Of a stretch of DNA of 64,000 bases, positions 29,037 through 44,580 are shown piece after piece. The notes under the pieces are model-generated. The model saw only the letters and a program-made list of their open reading frames with translations, made no database searches and was not told where the DNA came from. Each line of letters opens with the position of its first letter. Position 1 is the first letter of the stretch. Origin of the DNA: Candidatus Accumulibacter regalis. Its GTDB lineage: Bacteria; Pseudomonadota; Gammaproteobacteria; Burkholderiales; Rhodocyclaceae. The stretch covers positions 16,335 through 80,334 of the forward strand of contig JEMY01000026.1 in NCBI GenBank assembly GCA_000585075.1, read 5' to 3'. The translations under genes and the position numbers were made by a program.

Positions 29037-29148
29037 GCTGCTGTGGCGCTGCATTTCCGACGCGACTTTCAGCGCGCCGGACAGCCCGCCTGAAACCATG
29101 TCGCCGCCAGCATTCTCATGTTCCCTACTGCGTGCAACAGTGCACTAG
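29037..29148 (-). repeat. TAGTGNTGC hairpin element, copy 1 (pyk-purC spacer)
   Basis: This non-coding unit of about 112 nt fills much of the 306-nt gap between pyk and purC and ends 7 nt from the pyk stop. Its end gcaacagtgcactag matches gcaacactgcactag at 52171-52185 at 14 of 15 positions. The other end (ggaaatgcagcgccacag on the minus strand) resembles the right end of the copy at 63870-63976. The interior has the CGGGCTGTCCGGC...GCTGAAAG segment shared with the copy at 51805. No gene is seen in the rest of the spacer. Confidence 0.65.
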
Positions 29149-29154
29149 TTGGCG

Positions 29155-30594
29155 TCAGCTCGCAGCGGGTTGCTGATCGCCCACGCGAACGATTTTCAGC
29201 GTATTGGTACCGCCGCTGTTGCCCATCGGCTCGCCGGCGGTGAGCACGATGAAATCGCCTTTTTCGACCAGATTCTCCTTCATCAGCAACTGTTCGGCCT
29301 CGTACAGCAGCTCATCGCGGCTACTCGGCTGCTGGTCCATCAGCACCGGGAAGACGGCCCGATAGAGGCTCATCTTGGTCAACGCTGCGCTGCGTGGGGT
29401 CAGCGCGTAGACCGGTACGCCGCAGTTCAGACGGCTCATCCAGAGCGCCGTCGAACCGGACTCGGTGAGCGCGGCGATCGCCTTTACTTTCAGGTGATGC
29501 GCTGCCCAGATGGCGGCCAGTGAAATGGTCTGATCGATGCGCGTGAAGACCTGGTTGAGGAACTCGCGTTCGAGAGTCACTTCGGCGGACTTCTCTGCTT
29601 CCAGGCAGATCCGCGCCATCGCTTCGATGGTTTCGACCGGAAAGCGGCCGGCCGCCGTTTCCGCCGAGAGCATCACCGCGTCGGTGCCGTCAAGAACCGC
29701 GTTGGCGACGTCGGAAACTTCGGCACGGGTCGGCGCTGGCGAGACGATCATCGACTCCATCATCTGGGTTGCCGTAATCACCAGCTTGTTTCTCTCGCGC
29801 GCCATGCGAATCATGCGCTTCTGCAGCGCCGGTACGGCGGCGTCGCCGACCTCGACGGCGAGGTCGCCGCGGGCGACCATGATCCCGTCCGAGGCGCTGA
29901 TGATCTCTTCGAGGGCGGCAACCGCCTCGACGCGTTCGATCTTGGCGATGGTCAGCGCGTGTCCGCCGGCGGCATGCATCAATTGCCTGGCCATGTACAT
30001 GTCGGCCGCGCTCTTGGGGAACGAGATGGCGACAAAATCAACGTCGATGCTGGCCGCGGTACGAATGTCGTCCATGTCCTTGGCGGTCAGCGCGGCGGCG
30101 GAGAGGCCACCTCCCTGGCGGTTGATGCCCTTGTTGTCGGACAGTTCGCCGCCGTGACGAACGATGGTGAAGATTTCCGAGCCAAGCACGCGCTGAACGT
30201 CGAGCACGATGCGGCCGTCGTCGAGCAGGAGGACGCTGCCCGCCGAGACGTCGCGCGTCAGATCCTTGTAGTCCAGGCCGGCGCGGTCGGCGTTACCCAG
30301 TTCGCACTTGGCGTCGAGGATGAAGGGGGCGCCTTTATCGAGCCAGATCTTGCCGTCGGCAAACTTGCCGACACGGATTTTCGGACCCTGCAGGTCAGCG
30401 AGGATACCTACCGGGCGCCCGACACGGGCGGCCGCCTCGCGTACCAGCTGCGCGCGGGCAATGTGGTCCTGCGGTTTGCCATGGGAAAAATTGAGGCGCA
30501 CGACGTCGACGCCGGCGCGGATCATGCGTTCGAGCACATCGGCGTCCGACGACGCGGGCCCGAGGGTGGCAACGATCTTGGTATCGCGGGGCAT
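29155..30594 (-). CDS. pyk: Pyruvate kinase
   Basis: This enzyme converts phosphoenolpyruvate and ADP to pyruvate and ATP. The product is 479 residues from the ATG at 30594 (MPRDTKIVATLGPASS), preceded by an AGGA ribosome binding site; the track start lies 25 codons upstream. Signature segments are RLNFSHG, ILADLQGPKIRVG, the active-site ALTIAKIERVEAVAALEEI, GIMVARGDLAVEVG and TQMMESMI. The C-terminal allosteric domain is present. It lies downstream of gap and tkt, separated from gap by about 520 nt. Confidence 0.96.
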   Translation of the reverse strand: MPRDTKIVATLGPASSDADVLERMIRAGVDVVRLNFSHGKPQDHIARAQLVREAAARVGRPVGILADLQGPKIRVGKFADGKIWLDKGAPFILDAKCELGNADRAGLDYKDLTRDVSAGSVLLLDDGRIVLDVQRVLGSEIFTIVRHGGELSDNKGINRQGGGLSAAALTAKDMDDIRTAASIDVDFVAISFPKSAADMYMARQLMHAAGGHALTIAKIERVEAVAALEEIISASDGIMVARGDLAVEVGDAAVPALQKRMIRMARERNKLVITATQMMESMIVSPAPTRAEVSDVANAVLDGTDAVMLSAETAAGRFPVETIEAMARICLEAEKSAEVTLEREFLNQVFTRIDQTISLAAIWAAHHLKVKAIAALTESGSTALWMSRLNCGVPVYALTPRSAALTKMSLYRAVFPVLMDQQPSSRDELLYEAEQLLMKENLVEKGDFIVLTAGEPMGNSGGTNTLKIVRVGDQQPAAS

Positions 30595-31080
30595 GGGGTT
30601 CCTATTCTTGTTGTACAGACGAGGCTTCCATCTGGGGCGGTTTTCTTGGCGTGTTGGCGGGGCACGCACGAGCCGATTTGTCAGCCGTTTTCTCTGACAG
30701 TGCCTGGCCGTGCCACGTTCAACCGGGAGCGTTGTCCCTGCCGCGCGTGCCGATTCTCGGGTGGGTGAGAATTAGATCGGAGTCGCGGCTACACGACTTG
30801 GGTTGAGTGCAGCCGTCAGATCCGCAGCTGCGTGATTGCCGTGCACTGTACGCGCAACGCAGCAAAGGGGGGCGAGTGCTTGCCTGGCGTTCGCCTGGCG
30901 ATCGTTTTCGTGGCGACGGGTTGCAGCGCTTGTCGAGGGGCGGCATGGCGAGTGGCGATGGGCTCAGTTCGGGCGCTGTCGGCCCCGGTCCGGCGGCAAC
31001 AGGTGCCGGTCGAGCGACCAACAAGAGGTCGTCAAGGGCTTTGCCTCAGGAAGCCGAGGAGGGCGGGGGGAGAGGGTCAG
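30595..31080. other. Non-coding gap between gap and pyk
   Basis: About 490 nt without a supportable gene. ORFs on either strand lack recognisable motifs, and the long plus-strand ORF from 30832 is the reverse shadow of gap. There is a 6-bp inverted repeat (tgtcag/ctgaca, 30679-30699) upstream of pyk. In many betaproteobacteria pgk lies between gap and pyk; no pgk remnant was recognised here. Confidence 0.6.
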
Positions 31081-31106
31081 GAAAAGGGGCGCCCGAAAGC
31101 GCCCCT
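31081..31106 (-). terminator. Intrinsic terminator after gap
   Basis: An 8-bp stem (aggggcgc/gcgcccct) with a 6-nt loop starts 10 nt after the gap stop. Read on the minus strand it is followed by TTTTC. This is the clearest intrinsic terminator in the window and indicates that most tkt-gap transcripts stop before pyk. Confidence 0.82.
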
Positions 31107-31116
31107 GAATGGCTGT

Positions 31117-34124
<3,008 letters not shown>

Positions 34125-34268
34125 GATAATTTGCCGATCAGAAGCGGGTTGTTGGGTCGCATGGGCAAATTATCCGCCAAAACAGCAGGCATTGCCACCT
34201 TCCCTTGTGACGCCGCACGAGGAGGTGGCTGCTTGTGACTACAGACAGCGATGGCTCATGCGTAGTGG

Positions 34269-34330
34269 TTTATTAAATAGCAAAAGCTAACTATAAATGG
34301 AAAAAAGTTTAACTTTTAATTATCTATTGT
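34269..34330. promoter_or_regulatory. AT-rich divergent control region between tkt and the cbb genes
   Basis: A stretch of about 60 nt is strongly AT-rich in an otherwise GC-rich window. It contains a 15-nt palindrome (aaaagt-tta-actttt, 34303-34317) and an inverted TTA...TAA pair (34273-34290). Its place between tkt-gap (minus) and cbbY-cbbM (plus) is where a LysR-type CbbR or another regulator would bind. The assignment to CbbR is inference; no cbbR gene lies in the window. Confidence 0.55.
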
Positions 34331-34403
34331 GCCGCCTACACTGGTCGCTATCGAACGACGCCATGTGACCCGAATGCACGCAGACCAGCCGGCCGAACGC
34401 ACA

Positions 34404-35222
34404 ATGATCTCGCGCCCTTGCAGCGCGACGCTTGGGCAATCGGTCGTCCTGCAGGCGGTCATCTTCGACGTTGACGGGACGCTCGCCGATAGCGAGCGCG
34501 ACGGCCACCGCGTGGCCTTCAACCGGGCTTTTGCACAGTCCGGCCTGGACTGGGAGTGGTCGGTCGCCACCTACGGCGAATTGCTCGCGGTGACCGGTGG
34601 CAAGGAGCGCATCCGTCACTTCGCGGCACAGCACGCACCGCAGTGGCTGCAGCGGCCAGCGAGTGACGCCTGGCTGACCGGGTTGCATCGCTTGAAGAGC
34701 GAGATCTACGCGCAGCTGGTGGGCGCCGGTCGCATCGCCTTGCGGCCTGGCGTGGCGCGCCTGCTGGGCGAGTTGCGCCGCGCGGGTGTGCGCCTGGCGA
34801 TCGCCACGACAACGACGCCGTCGAGCCTGCACAGCCTGCTGCTCACCCGCTTTGGCGACCAGGCCGGGTCGCTCTTCGAAGTCATCGGCGCCGGTGATGT
34901 GGTGGCCGACAAGAAGCCCGCTCCGGATATCTATCACTGGGTCTTGCGGCAAATGAACCTGCCCCCGCAAGCCTGCCTGGCGGTCGAGGATTCGCTGCCC
35001 GGGCTGCGGGCGGCGACGGCCGCCGGCATCCCGACCGTAATCACCGTCAACGCCTATAGCGCAGACGACGACTTCGCCGGCGCGCTGAGCGTGCTTTCCG
35101 ATCTCGGCGAGCCTGGCGCGCCCGCGCGCCGCCTGGGGGGGGCGCCGCTGGCCGGGGAATGCGTCGATCTTGCCCAGCTGCGCCTTTGGCAGCGCACAGC
35201 GGTGGTCGACATGAACCACTGA
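34404..35222 (+). CDS. cbbY: CbbY-type HAD-superfamily phosphatase
   Basis: CbbY-type phosphatases degrade xylulose-1,5-bisphosphate, a misfire product that inhibits RuBisCO. The HAD motifs are present: IFDVDGTLADSERDGHRVAFNRAF (motif I with nucleophile Asp and cap loop), ATTTTPSS (motif II), KKPAPDIY (Lys) and VEDSLPGLRAA (motif III/IV). The start is uncertain. ATG 34404 gives 272 residues, while ATG 34374 or GTG 34329 would lengthen it; homology begins only near VVLQAVIFDVDG. It is 69 nt upstream of cbbM. Confidence 0.85.
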   Translation: MISRPCSATLGQSVVLQAVIFDVDGTLADSERDGHRVAFNRAFAQSGLDWEWSVATYGELLAVTGGKERIRHFAAQHAPQWLQRPASDAWLTGLHRLKSEIYAQLVGAGRIALRPGVARLLGELRRAGVRLAIATTTTPSSLHSLLLTRFGDQAGSLFEVIGAGDVVADKKPAPDIYHWVLRQMNLPPQACLAVEDSLPGLRAATAAGIPTVITVNAYSADDDFAGALSVLSDLGEPGAPARRLGGAPLAGECVDLAQLRLWQRTAVVDMNH

Positions 35223-35291
35223 CGGGCAGCCGGCCTACGGGTAAAAACACCCACGAACACTTTCTTGACCATACTAGACACGGAGACAAGC

Positions 35292-36671
35292 ATGGACCAA
35301 TCGAATCGTTACGCCGACCTCAGCCTCAGGGAAGACGAGCTGATCAGTGGCGGCAAGCACATTCTGGTGGCCTACAAGATGAAACCCAAGGCCGGTTACG
35401 ACTATCTGCAGGCCGCCGCGCATTTCGCCGCCGAGTCGTCCACCGGGACCAACGTCGAGGTGTGTACCACCGACGATTTCACCCGCGGCGTCGATGCCCT
35501 GGTCTATCTGATCGACGAAGCCAGCGAAGAGATGCGCATTGCCTATCCGCTCGACCTCTTCGACCGTAACGTCACCGACGGTCGGATGATGATCGTTTCC
35601 TTCCTGACCCTGGTGATCGGCAACAATCAGGGCATGGGCGACATCGAGCACGCCAAGATCTATGACTTCTACGTGCCCGAGCGTGCGCTGCAGTTGTTCG
35701 ACGGACCGGCCAAGGACATTTCCGACATGTGGCGCATTCTCGGCCGTCCGGTCAAGGACGGCGGCTACATTGCCGGGACGATCATCAAGCCCAAGCTGGG
35801 CCTGCGCCCCGAACCGTTCGCCAAGGCCGCGTACCAGTTCTGGCTCGGCGGCGACTTCATCAAGAACGACGAGCCGCAGGGAAACCAGGTCTTTGCGCCG
35901 ATGAAGAAGGTCATGCCGCTGGTGGTCGACGCGATGAAACGTGCGCAGGACGAGACCGGGCAGGCGAAGCTCTTCTCGGCCAACATCACCGCCGACGACC
36001 ACTACGAAATGTGTGCCCGTGCCGACTACATCCTCGAGACCTTCGGGCCCGACGCCGACAAGGTCGCTTTCCTGGTCGACGGCTACGTCGGCGGTCCGGG
36101 CATGGTCACCACCGCGCGTCGGCAGTACCCCAACCAGTACCTGCACTACCACCGCGCCGGTCACGGCGCGGTCACCTCGCCGAGTTCGAAGCGCGGTTAC
36201 GACGCCTACGTTCTGGCCAAGATGGCGCGCCTGCAGGGGGCCTCGGGAATTCACGTCGGCACCATGGGCTACGGCAAGATGGAAGGCACCGCCGACGACC
36301 GGGCGATCGCCTACATCATCGAGCGTGACGAGTACCAGGGCCCGGCCTATTTCCAGAAGTGGTACGGCATGAAGCCGACGACGCCGATCATTTCCGGCGG
36401 CATGAACGCCCTGCGCCTGCCCGGCTTCTTCGCCAACCTCGGCCACGGCAATGTCATCAACACCTCGGGTGGCGGTTCGTACGGCCACATCGACAGCCCC
36501 GCCGCCGGCGCCATTTCACTGCGCCAGGCCTACGAGTGCTGGCAGGCCGGTGCCGACCCGATCGAATGGGCCCGCGAGCACCCGGAGTTTGCGCGTGCCT
36601 TCGAGTCCTTCCCGGGCGACGCCGACACGCTCTATCCAGGCTGGCGCGACAAGCTCGGCGCGCATCGCTGA
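35292..36671 (+). CDS. cbbM: Ribulose-1,5-bisphosphate carboxylase/oxygenase, form II
   Basis: This form II RuBisCO is a large-subunit-only dimer-type enzyme that fixes CO2. The product is 459 residues from the ATG at 35292, with a GGAG ribosome binding site 10 nt upstream. Active-site segments are [15 protein letters not shown] (catalytic Lys), [14 protein letters not shown] (carbamylated Lys plus metal-binding Asp/Glu), [13 protein letters not shown] and loop 6 [10 protein letters not shown]. These sequences are of form II rather than form I type, and no small subunit is encoded nearby. It is followed by the cbbQ/cbbO activase pair. Confidence 0.98.
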   Translation: MDQSNRYADLSLREDELISGGKHILVAYKMKPKAGYDYLQAAAHFAAESSTGTNVEVCTTDDFTRGVDALVYLIDEASEEMRIAYPLDLFDRNVTDGRMMIVSFLTLVIGNNQGMGDIEHAKIYDFYVPERALQLFDGPAKDISDMWRILGRPVKDGGYIAGTIIKPKLGLRPEPFAKAAYQFWLGGDFIKNDEPQGNQVFAPMKKVMPLVVDAMKRAQDETGQAKLFSANITADDHYEMCARADYILETFGPDADKVAFLVDGYVGGPGMVTTARRQYPNQYLHYHRAGHGAVTSPSSKRGYDAYVLAKMARLQGASGIHVGTMGYGKMEGTADDRAIAYIIERDEYQGPAYFQKWYGMKPTTPIISGGMNALRLPGFFANLGHGNVINTSGGGSYGHIDSPAAGAISLRQAYECWQAGADPIEWAREHPEFARAFESFPGDADTLYPGWRDKLGAHR

Positions 36672-36690
36672 GCGGCGGGCTGGCCGCCGC
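36672..36690 (+). promoter_or_regulatory. Hairpin immediately after cbbM
   Basis: A 7-bp stem (gcggcgg/ccgccgc) with a 5-nt loop begins at the base after the cbbM stop and lies about 50 nt upstream of cbbQ. With no T-run it may stabilise cbbM mRNA or partly terminate, which would give much more CbbM than CbbQ/CbbO. That function is inference. Confidence 0.4.
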
Positions 36691-36742
36691 ACGAACGACT
36701 TCCGAACAGCGATCGAGACAGCAACGGGAACAGGACCAGGCA

Positions 36743-37546
36743 ATGACCGACAAGGAGCAGTTCAAGGTTCGCGAAGAGCCTTTCTATCAGGCGCAGGGCA
36801 ACGAAGTCGCGCTCTACGAGGCGGCGTACGCGGCGCGTCTGCCGGTGATGGTCAAGGGGCCGACCGGCTGCGGCAAGTCGCGCTTCATCGAATACATGGC
36901 CTGGAAGCTCGCGCGCCCGTTGATCACCGTTGCCTGCAACGAAGACATGACCGCGTCCGATCTGGTCGGGCGCTACCTGCTCGAAGCCAACGGCACCCGC
37001 TGGCTCGACGGGCCGCTGACCACCGCGGCGCGCATCGGCGCCATCTGCTACCTCGACGAGGTCGTCGAAGCGCGCCAGGACACCACCGTCGTCATCCATC
37101 CGCTGACCGACCACCGACGCACGCTGCCGCTCGACAAGAAGGGCGAGCTGATCCAGGCGCACGCCGATTTTCAGCTGGTGATCTCGTACAACCCCGGCTA
37201 CCAGAGCCTGATGAAGGACCTCAAGCAGTCGACCAAGCAGCGCTTCACCGCTTTCGAGTTCGACTACCCGGACGCGGCGCTGGAAATCTCCATCCTGGTC
37301 AGCGAAAGCGGCATCGACGAAGCCACCGCCAGGCAACTGGTGAGCGTCGGCGCCGCCGCCCGGCGCCTCAAGGGGCATGGCCTCGACGAGGGAATTTCGA
37401 CGCGTCTGCTGGTTTATGCCGCAACGCTGATCAAGGGGGGGGTCGCCCCGGTGGATGCCTGCCGGATGGCGCTGGTGCGCCCGATCACCGACGACCGCGA
37501 CATTCGCGATACCCTCGATCATGCCATCGACGCCACCTTCGCCTGA
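36743..37546 (+). CDS. cbbQ: CbbQ, AAA+ subunit of RuBisCO activase
   Basis: CbbQ is a MoxR-type AAA+ ATPase that, with CbbO, remodels inhibited RuBisCO. The 267-residue product starts at the ATG at 36743 ([16 protein letters not shown]); the longer track ORF overlaps cbbM. Walker A is [10 protein letters not shown] near residue 39, Walker B is [11 protein letters not shown] near residue 101, and sensor residues lie around [11 protein letters not shown]. The C-terminal CbbQ domain follows. It is adjacent to and co-directional with cbbM and cbbO. Confidence 0.95.
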   Translation: MTDKEQFKVREEPFYQAQGNEVALYEAAYAARLPVMVKGPTGCGKSRFIEYMAWKLARPLITVACNEDMTASDLVGRYLLEANGTRWLDGPLTTAARIGAICYLDEVVEARQDTTVVIHPLTDHRRTLPLDKKGELIQAHADFQLVISYNPGYQSLMKDLKQSTKQRFTAFEFDYPDAALEISILVSESGIDEATARQLVSVGAAARRLKGHGLDEGISTRLLVYAATLIKGGVAPVDACRMALVRPITDDRDIRDTLDHAIDATFA

Positions 37547-37574
37547 GCGCGGTCGCCCGGCACAGGGCCAGGCC

Positions 37575-39863
37575 ATGGCCCCTCCCGGAGATACTGCCGG
37601 CCCGGCCTGGGAACGGCGGTTGCACGGCTACCGCGAACAGCTCGCCTGTGGCTTCCCGCAGGTCGCCGACGTCTTCGCGGAGTGCATGCGCGAAGCGCTG
37701 GCCGTACTCTCGGCCGAGGGCGTCGACGCCTATCTCGATACGGCGCGTTTCCTCGGCGGCATGGGCCGCGGCGTCGAGCCGGTACTGGTTTTCCTCGAAG
37801 AGTGGCCGCCGATCGCCACGCTGGTCGGCGAAGCGGCCCTGCCGGCGATCACAGCCAGCCTGCATGCCCTGTGCAAGTCGCCGAATGCCAAGGCGATCAC
37901 GCCCTTCCTGCAGTCGCTGGCCGCGGTCGCCCGCCGTTTGCCTTCGCGCCAGCAGCTGCAGCGCTACCTGGACCTGACGCAGGAGTTCTCCGAGCGCACG
38001 ACCGGTTCGATCCACGGCATTCACCAGACTTACGCCAGCCCCGGCCTGCCCGATTTCCTTGCCCAGGCACCGACGCTGCTCGACCAGCTGTCGATCGCCG
38101 GGCTGCGCAACTGGGTCGATTACGGTATCCGCAACTACCCCAACCATCCCGAGCGGCAACGCGACTACTTCAGCCTCAAGTCGGCGGACAGCCGCGCCGT
38201 CCTGCAGCGCGAGCGGCACGGCACGCTGCTGGTCGACAACGAACGCCTGCTCGACCTCTACCTGCGCGGGCTTTGGGGCGACAGCACGCAACTGGTGCCG
38301 TATCCGGGCCACCTCGACCAGGCGCAGAAATCGCTGCCCTATTACGACGCTTCCGGCATTCGCCTGCCCGACGTGCTTGACGACGCGCACGGCGTTTCCG
38401 GCATCGACCGCTACCGTGCAACGCTGGCGCACATCGCCGGCCATCGCCGCTGGAGCACGCCGCTGTTCGCCGACAACTGCAGCCCGATGCAGCGCATGGC
38501 GATCGAGGTCTTCGAAGACAGCCGCATCGAGACGCTGGTCATGCGCGCCTACCCCGGCCTGCGGCGGACTTTTCTGGCCCTGCACCCGGCGCCGCGCGCC
38601 GGCGCCTGCGACCCGGAAACCACCTCCTGTCTACGCCATCGCCTGAGCATGCTCTCGCGCGCCTTGCTCGATTCCGCACATCCTTACCAGGACGCCGAGC
38701 TGCTCAAGTTCGTGCGTCACTTTCACGAGACGATGGCGCGGGGCGATTCCAGCAGCGAGGAAATCGCCGACCTGGCGCTGGCCTACATCGCCCGTACCCG
38801 CCGCCAGAGCGACCAGTTGGCCGACGTCCATTTCGCCGATACCGAAGTCAGCTATCGCGACGACAACCGCCACCTGTGGCGATTTCACGAACTCAGCGAC
38901 GACGAGGAAATGTTCGACGAGCAGCGTCCGACGCCGGTCGCTGCCGACGTCGACCGCCTGCCGCCACGCCACTACCCGGAGTGGGACTACCAGAGCCAGA
39001 GCTACCGGCCGGACTGGGTCAGCCTCTACGAATCGCTGCACCCGGCGGGCGACGCCGCCGAGATCGACCGTCTGCTCGAAAAACACGCCGTGCTGGCCGG
39101 GCGTCTGAAGCGTCTGCTCGACATCCTCAAACCGCAGGACAAGGTGCGCATTCGCTACCAGGAAGACGGCAGCGAACTCGACCTCGACGTCGCCCTGCGC
39201 TCGCTGATCGACTTCAAGGGCGGCGCCAGCCCGGATCCGCGCATCAACATGAGTCACCGCACGAACGGCCGCAACCTGGCCGTTCTGGTCCTGCTCGACC
39301 TTTCGCAGTCGCTCGCCGACAAGGTCAAGGTCGGCGCCGGCGGCGGCGAGCAGAGCATTCTCGAACTGAGCCAGGAAGCGGTGTCCCTGCTCGCCTGGTC
39401 GATCGAGCAACTCGGCGACCCCTTCGCCATCGCCGGTTTTCACTCCGACAGCCGCCACGACGTCCGTTACCTGCACCTCAAGGGTTACAGCGAGCGCTGG
39501 GGCGACGTCGTCAAGGGCCGCCTGGCGGCGATGCAGGCCGGCTACTCGACGCGCATGGGCGCCGCCATGCGCCACGCCGCGCACTACCTGGCGGCGCAGA
39601 AGGCGGACAAGAAACTGCTGCTCGTGCTCACCGACGGCCAGCCCGCCGACGTCGACGTCCATGACGAGCGCCTGCTCATCGAAGACGCCCGCAAGTCGGT
39701 CGAGGAACTCGATCAGCAGGGCATCTTCAGCTACTGCATCAACCTCGACCGCCAGGCCGACGACTACGTCGGTGACATCTTCGGTCGGCGCTATACGGTG
39801 ATCGACAACATCGAGCGCCTGCCGGAACGGCTGCCGGAGCTGTTCATGGCGCTGACGCGGTAG
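37575..39863 (+). CDS. cbbO: CbbO, von Willebrand factor A subunit of RuBisCO activase
   Basis: CbbO is the adaptor that carries RuBisCO to the CbbQ ring. The product is 762 residues from the ATG at 37575; an ATG at 37521, overlapping cbbQ, is an alternative. The N-terminal two-thirds is the CbbO-specific helical region. A C-terminal vWA domain follows, with the MIDAS motif DLSQS in AVLVLLDLSQSLADK near residue 610 and a downstream TDG (VLTDGQPADV). The cbbQ-cbbO spacing is 28 nt. Downstream, 39864-40292 has no supportable gene. Confidence 0.93.
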   Translation: MAPPGDTAGPAWERRLHGYREQLACGFPQVADVFAECMREALAVLSAEGVDAYLDTARFLGGMGRGVEPVLVFLEEWPPIATLVGEAALPAITASLHALCKSPNAKAITPFLQSLAAVARRLPSRQQLQRYLDLTQEFSERTTGSIHGIHQTYASPGLPDFLAQAPTLLDQLSIAGLRNWVDYGIRNYPNHPERQRDYFSLKSADSRAVLQRERHGTLLVDNERLLDLYLRGLWGDSTQLVPYPGHLDQAQKSLPYYDASGIRLPDVLDDAHGVSGIDRYRATLAHIAGHRRWSTPLFADNCSPMQRMAIEVFEDSRIETLVMRAYPGLRRTFLALHPAPRAGACDPETTSCLRHRLSMLSRALLDSAHPYQDAELLKFVRHFHETMARGDSSSEEIADLALAYIARTRRQSDQLADVHFADTEVSYRDDNRHLWRFHELSDDEEMFDEQRPTPVAADVDRLPPRHYPEWDYQSQSYRPDWVSLYESLHPAGDAAEIDRLLEKHAVLAGRLKRLLDILKPQDKVRIRYQEDGSELDLDVALRSLIDFKGGASPDPRINMSHRTNGRNLAVLVLLDLSQSLADKVKVGAGGGEQSILELSQEAVSLLAWSIEQLGDPFAIAGFHSDSRHDVRYLHLKGYSERWGDVVKGRLAAMQAGYSTRMGAAMRHAAHYLAAQKADKKLLLVLTDGQPADVDVHDERLLIEDARKSVEELDQQGIFSYCINLDRQADDYVGDIFGRRYTVIDNIERLPERLPELFMALTR

Positions 39864-40292
39864 CAGGGAAGGGCGGTAGCGCTGTGATCGACCCGCCGCA
39901 AGCGGGGGCGTCCAAACTTCAGCCACCGTCGCGCGCATCGACTAGAATCAGTCCGGCGCTAGCAGCCGGTGGCACGGGAGTGGCGGGCTCTGACGTGGCA
40001 TGAGTCAGCACCCGAGGCCTGCAAGGAAGCCCCCTGCAGACACGGCTCGTCACCTTCTTCTCCAACACGGCTGTCAGACGGCTGTGGCGGCCGCCCCCAA
40101 TGGAAGCGAAAGGAGCAGCAGTGGTACGGGTCAAAAAGGACTTCCCGGGCGGGAGGGATCTGCCGGATGCCGCCTGCCACGGCGTGCCAACCCTGCGCCG
40201 GCGCCTTTACCCGGACGCCCTGCGCTGCCGTAAAGATGCTGTTCACGGCAATGGTCATCATCCCGCCTCGCCGGCAGCAAGGCGTGGACACG
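39864..40292. other. Non-coding gap between cbbO and the glucosidase-like gene
   Basis: About 430 nt separate the cbb genes from the next cluster. The glucosidase frame is open back to 39969, but that stretch has no recognisable motif and is Arg/Pro-rich in the way shadow frames are. A short GC hairpin (cccgc/gcggg near 39891) is the only structure seen. The promoter of the following cluster should lie here. Confidence 0.5.
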
Positions 40293-43027
<2,735 letters not shown>

Positions 43028-43031
<4 letters not shown>

Positions 43032-44569
43032 GCAACGACTACGACGTCATCATCATCGGCAGTGGCGCCGGCGGCGGCACGCTGGCGCTCAAGCTCGCCC
43101 CGTCGGGCAAACGGATCCTGATCCTCGAACGTGGCGACTATCTGCCGCGCGAAAAGCAGAACTGGGACGCCAACGAGGTCTTCGTCAGGAATCGCTACGT
43201 TTCCCGCGACACCTGGCATGACCGGGACGACAAGCCGTTCCAGCCGGGCGTTCACTATTTCGTCGGTGGCGCGACCAAGATGTATGGCGCGGCGCTCTTC
43301 CGCCTGCGTGAGCACGATTTCACCGCGCACCGCACGGCCGACGGCCTGACTGCCGATTGGCCGATCGCTTACCGCGACTTCGAACCGTATTACACGCAGG
43401 CCGAGCAGCTGTATCAGGTGCATGGCCAGCGCGGCGACGATCCAACCGATCCGCCGGCCAGCGCGCCCTATCCCCATCCGCCGGTCAGCCACGAGCCGCG
43501 CATCGCCGAAATCGCCGAGGGTCTGCGCCGCGCCGGTTATCACCCGTCGTATGCGCCGAGTGCGATCCTGCTCGACGAGGCCGACCGGGCGAACAGCCGC
43601 TGCATCCGTTGTGATTCCTGTGATGGCTACCCCTGCCTGGTGCACGCCAAGGCCGACGCCGAAGTCATCGCCGTTCGTCCCGCCCTGCAATATCCGAACG
43701 TGACGCTGCTCACGGGCGCGCATGTGCAGCGACTGGAGACCAGTGCCAGCGGCCGCGAGGTGAGCAGGGTGATCGTCGACCGCAACGGCGGGCGCGAAGA
43801 GTTCACCGCCCGGGTGGTCGTCGTTTCCTGTGGCGCGGCCAACTCGGCGCGGCTGCTGCTGATGTCGGCGGACACGAAACATCCGCGTGGTCTGGGCAAC
43901 GGCTCGGACATGGTCGGCCGCCATTACATGTTTCACAACGCCATTGCGCTGGTTGCGCTGTCCCGGCGCGAGAACAGCACCGAGTTCCAGAAAACGCTGA
44001 CCATCAACGATTTCTACCGCGGCGCAGCCGACTACGAGTTCCCGCTCGGCAACATCCAGATGCTCGGCAAATCCAAGGGGCCGATGTTCAGGGACGATGC
44101 GCCCAGGTTGGCGCCGGGGTTCACGCTCGGTCAGATGGCCAGGCACGCGGTGGACTTCTGGCTGACCAGCGAAGACCTGGCGCTGCCAGAGAACCGTGTG
44201 ACGCTGAATCCCCGCGGCGAGATCAAGCTGCACTACGAGTTCACCAACCTCGAGCCCCTCGCTCGCCTGCGCCGGAAACTGCAGTCGATGCTCGAAGACA
44301 TGGACATGCACCCGCATCTGATCCCGAACCATCTCTATTTCGGCAAACACATCCCGATCGCCGGTGTCGCGCATCAGGCGGGTACCTGCAGGTTCGGCAG
44401 CGACCCGGCCAGTTCGGTGCTCGACGTGAACTGCAGGACGCACGAAGTCGACAACCTCTACGTCGTCGACACCAGCTTCTTCCCCAGTATCGGCGCGGTC
44501 AACCCCTCGCTGACGGCGATCGCCAATGCCCTGCGCGTCGGCGACCACCTGCTCGAACGTCTGCGCTGA
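43028..44569 (+). CDS. GMC-family FAD-dependent oxidoreductase
   Basis: This 513-residue flavoprotein of the glucose-methanol-choline family opens with YDVIIIGSGAGGGTLALKLA (FAD binding). It contains GATKMYGAALFRLREHDF, and its C-terminal segment HQAGTCRFGSDP...IGAVNPSLTAIANAL carries the conserved GMC active-site region. A Cys-rich segment CIRCDSCDGYPCLVHAK near residue 197 recalls the cysteine motifs of related dehydrogenases. No signal peptide is evident. The start overlaps the glucosidase stop (ATGA), so it may oxidise the sugar product; the electron acceptor is unknown. Confidence 0.88.
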
Positions 44570-44580
44570 GAGGGGTGGCG

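Noticed and set aside
35274-36488. 404-codon minus-strand ORF over cbbM
   Set aside because: Antisense shadow; cbbM on + has complete active-site motifs.
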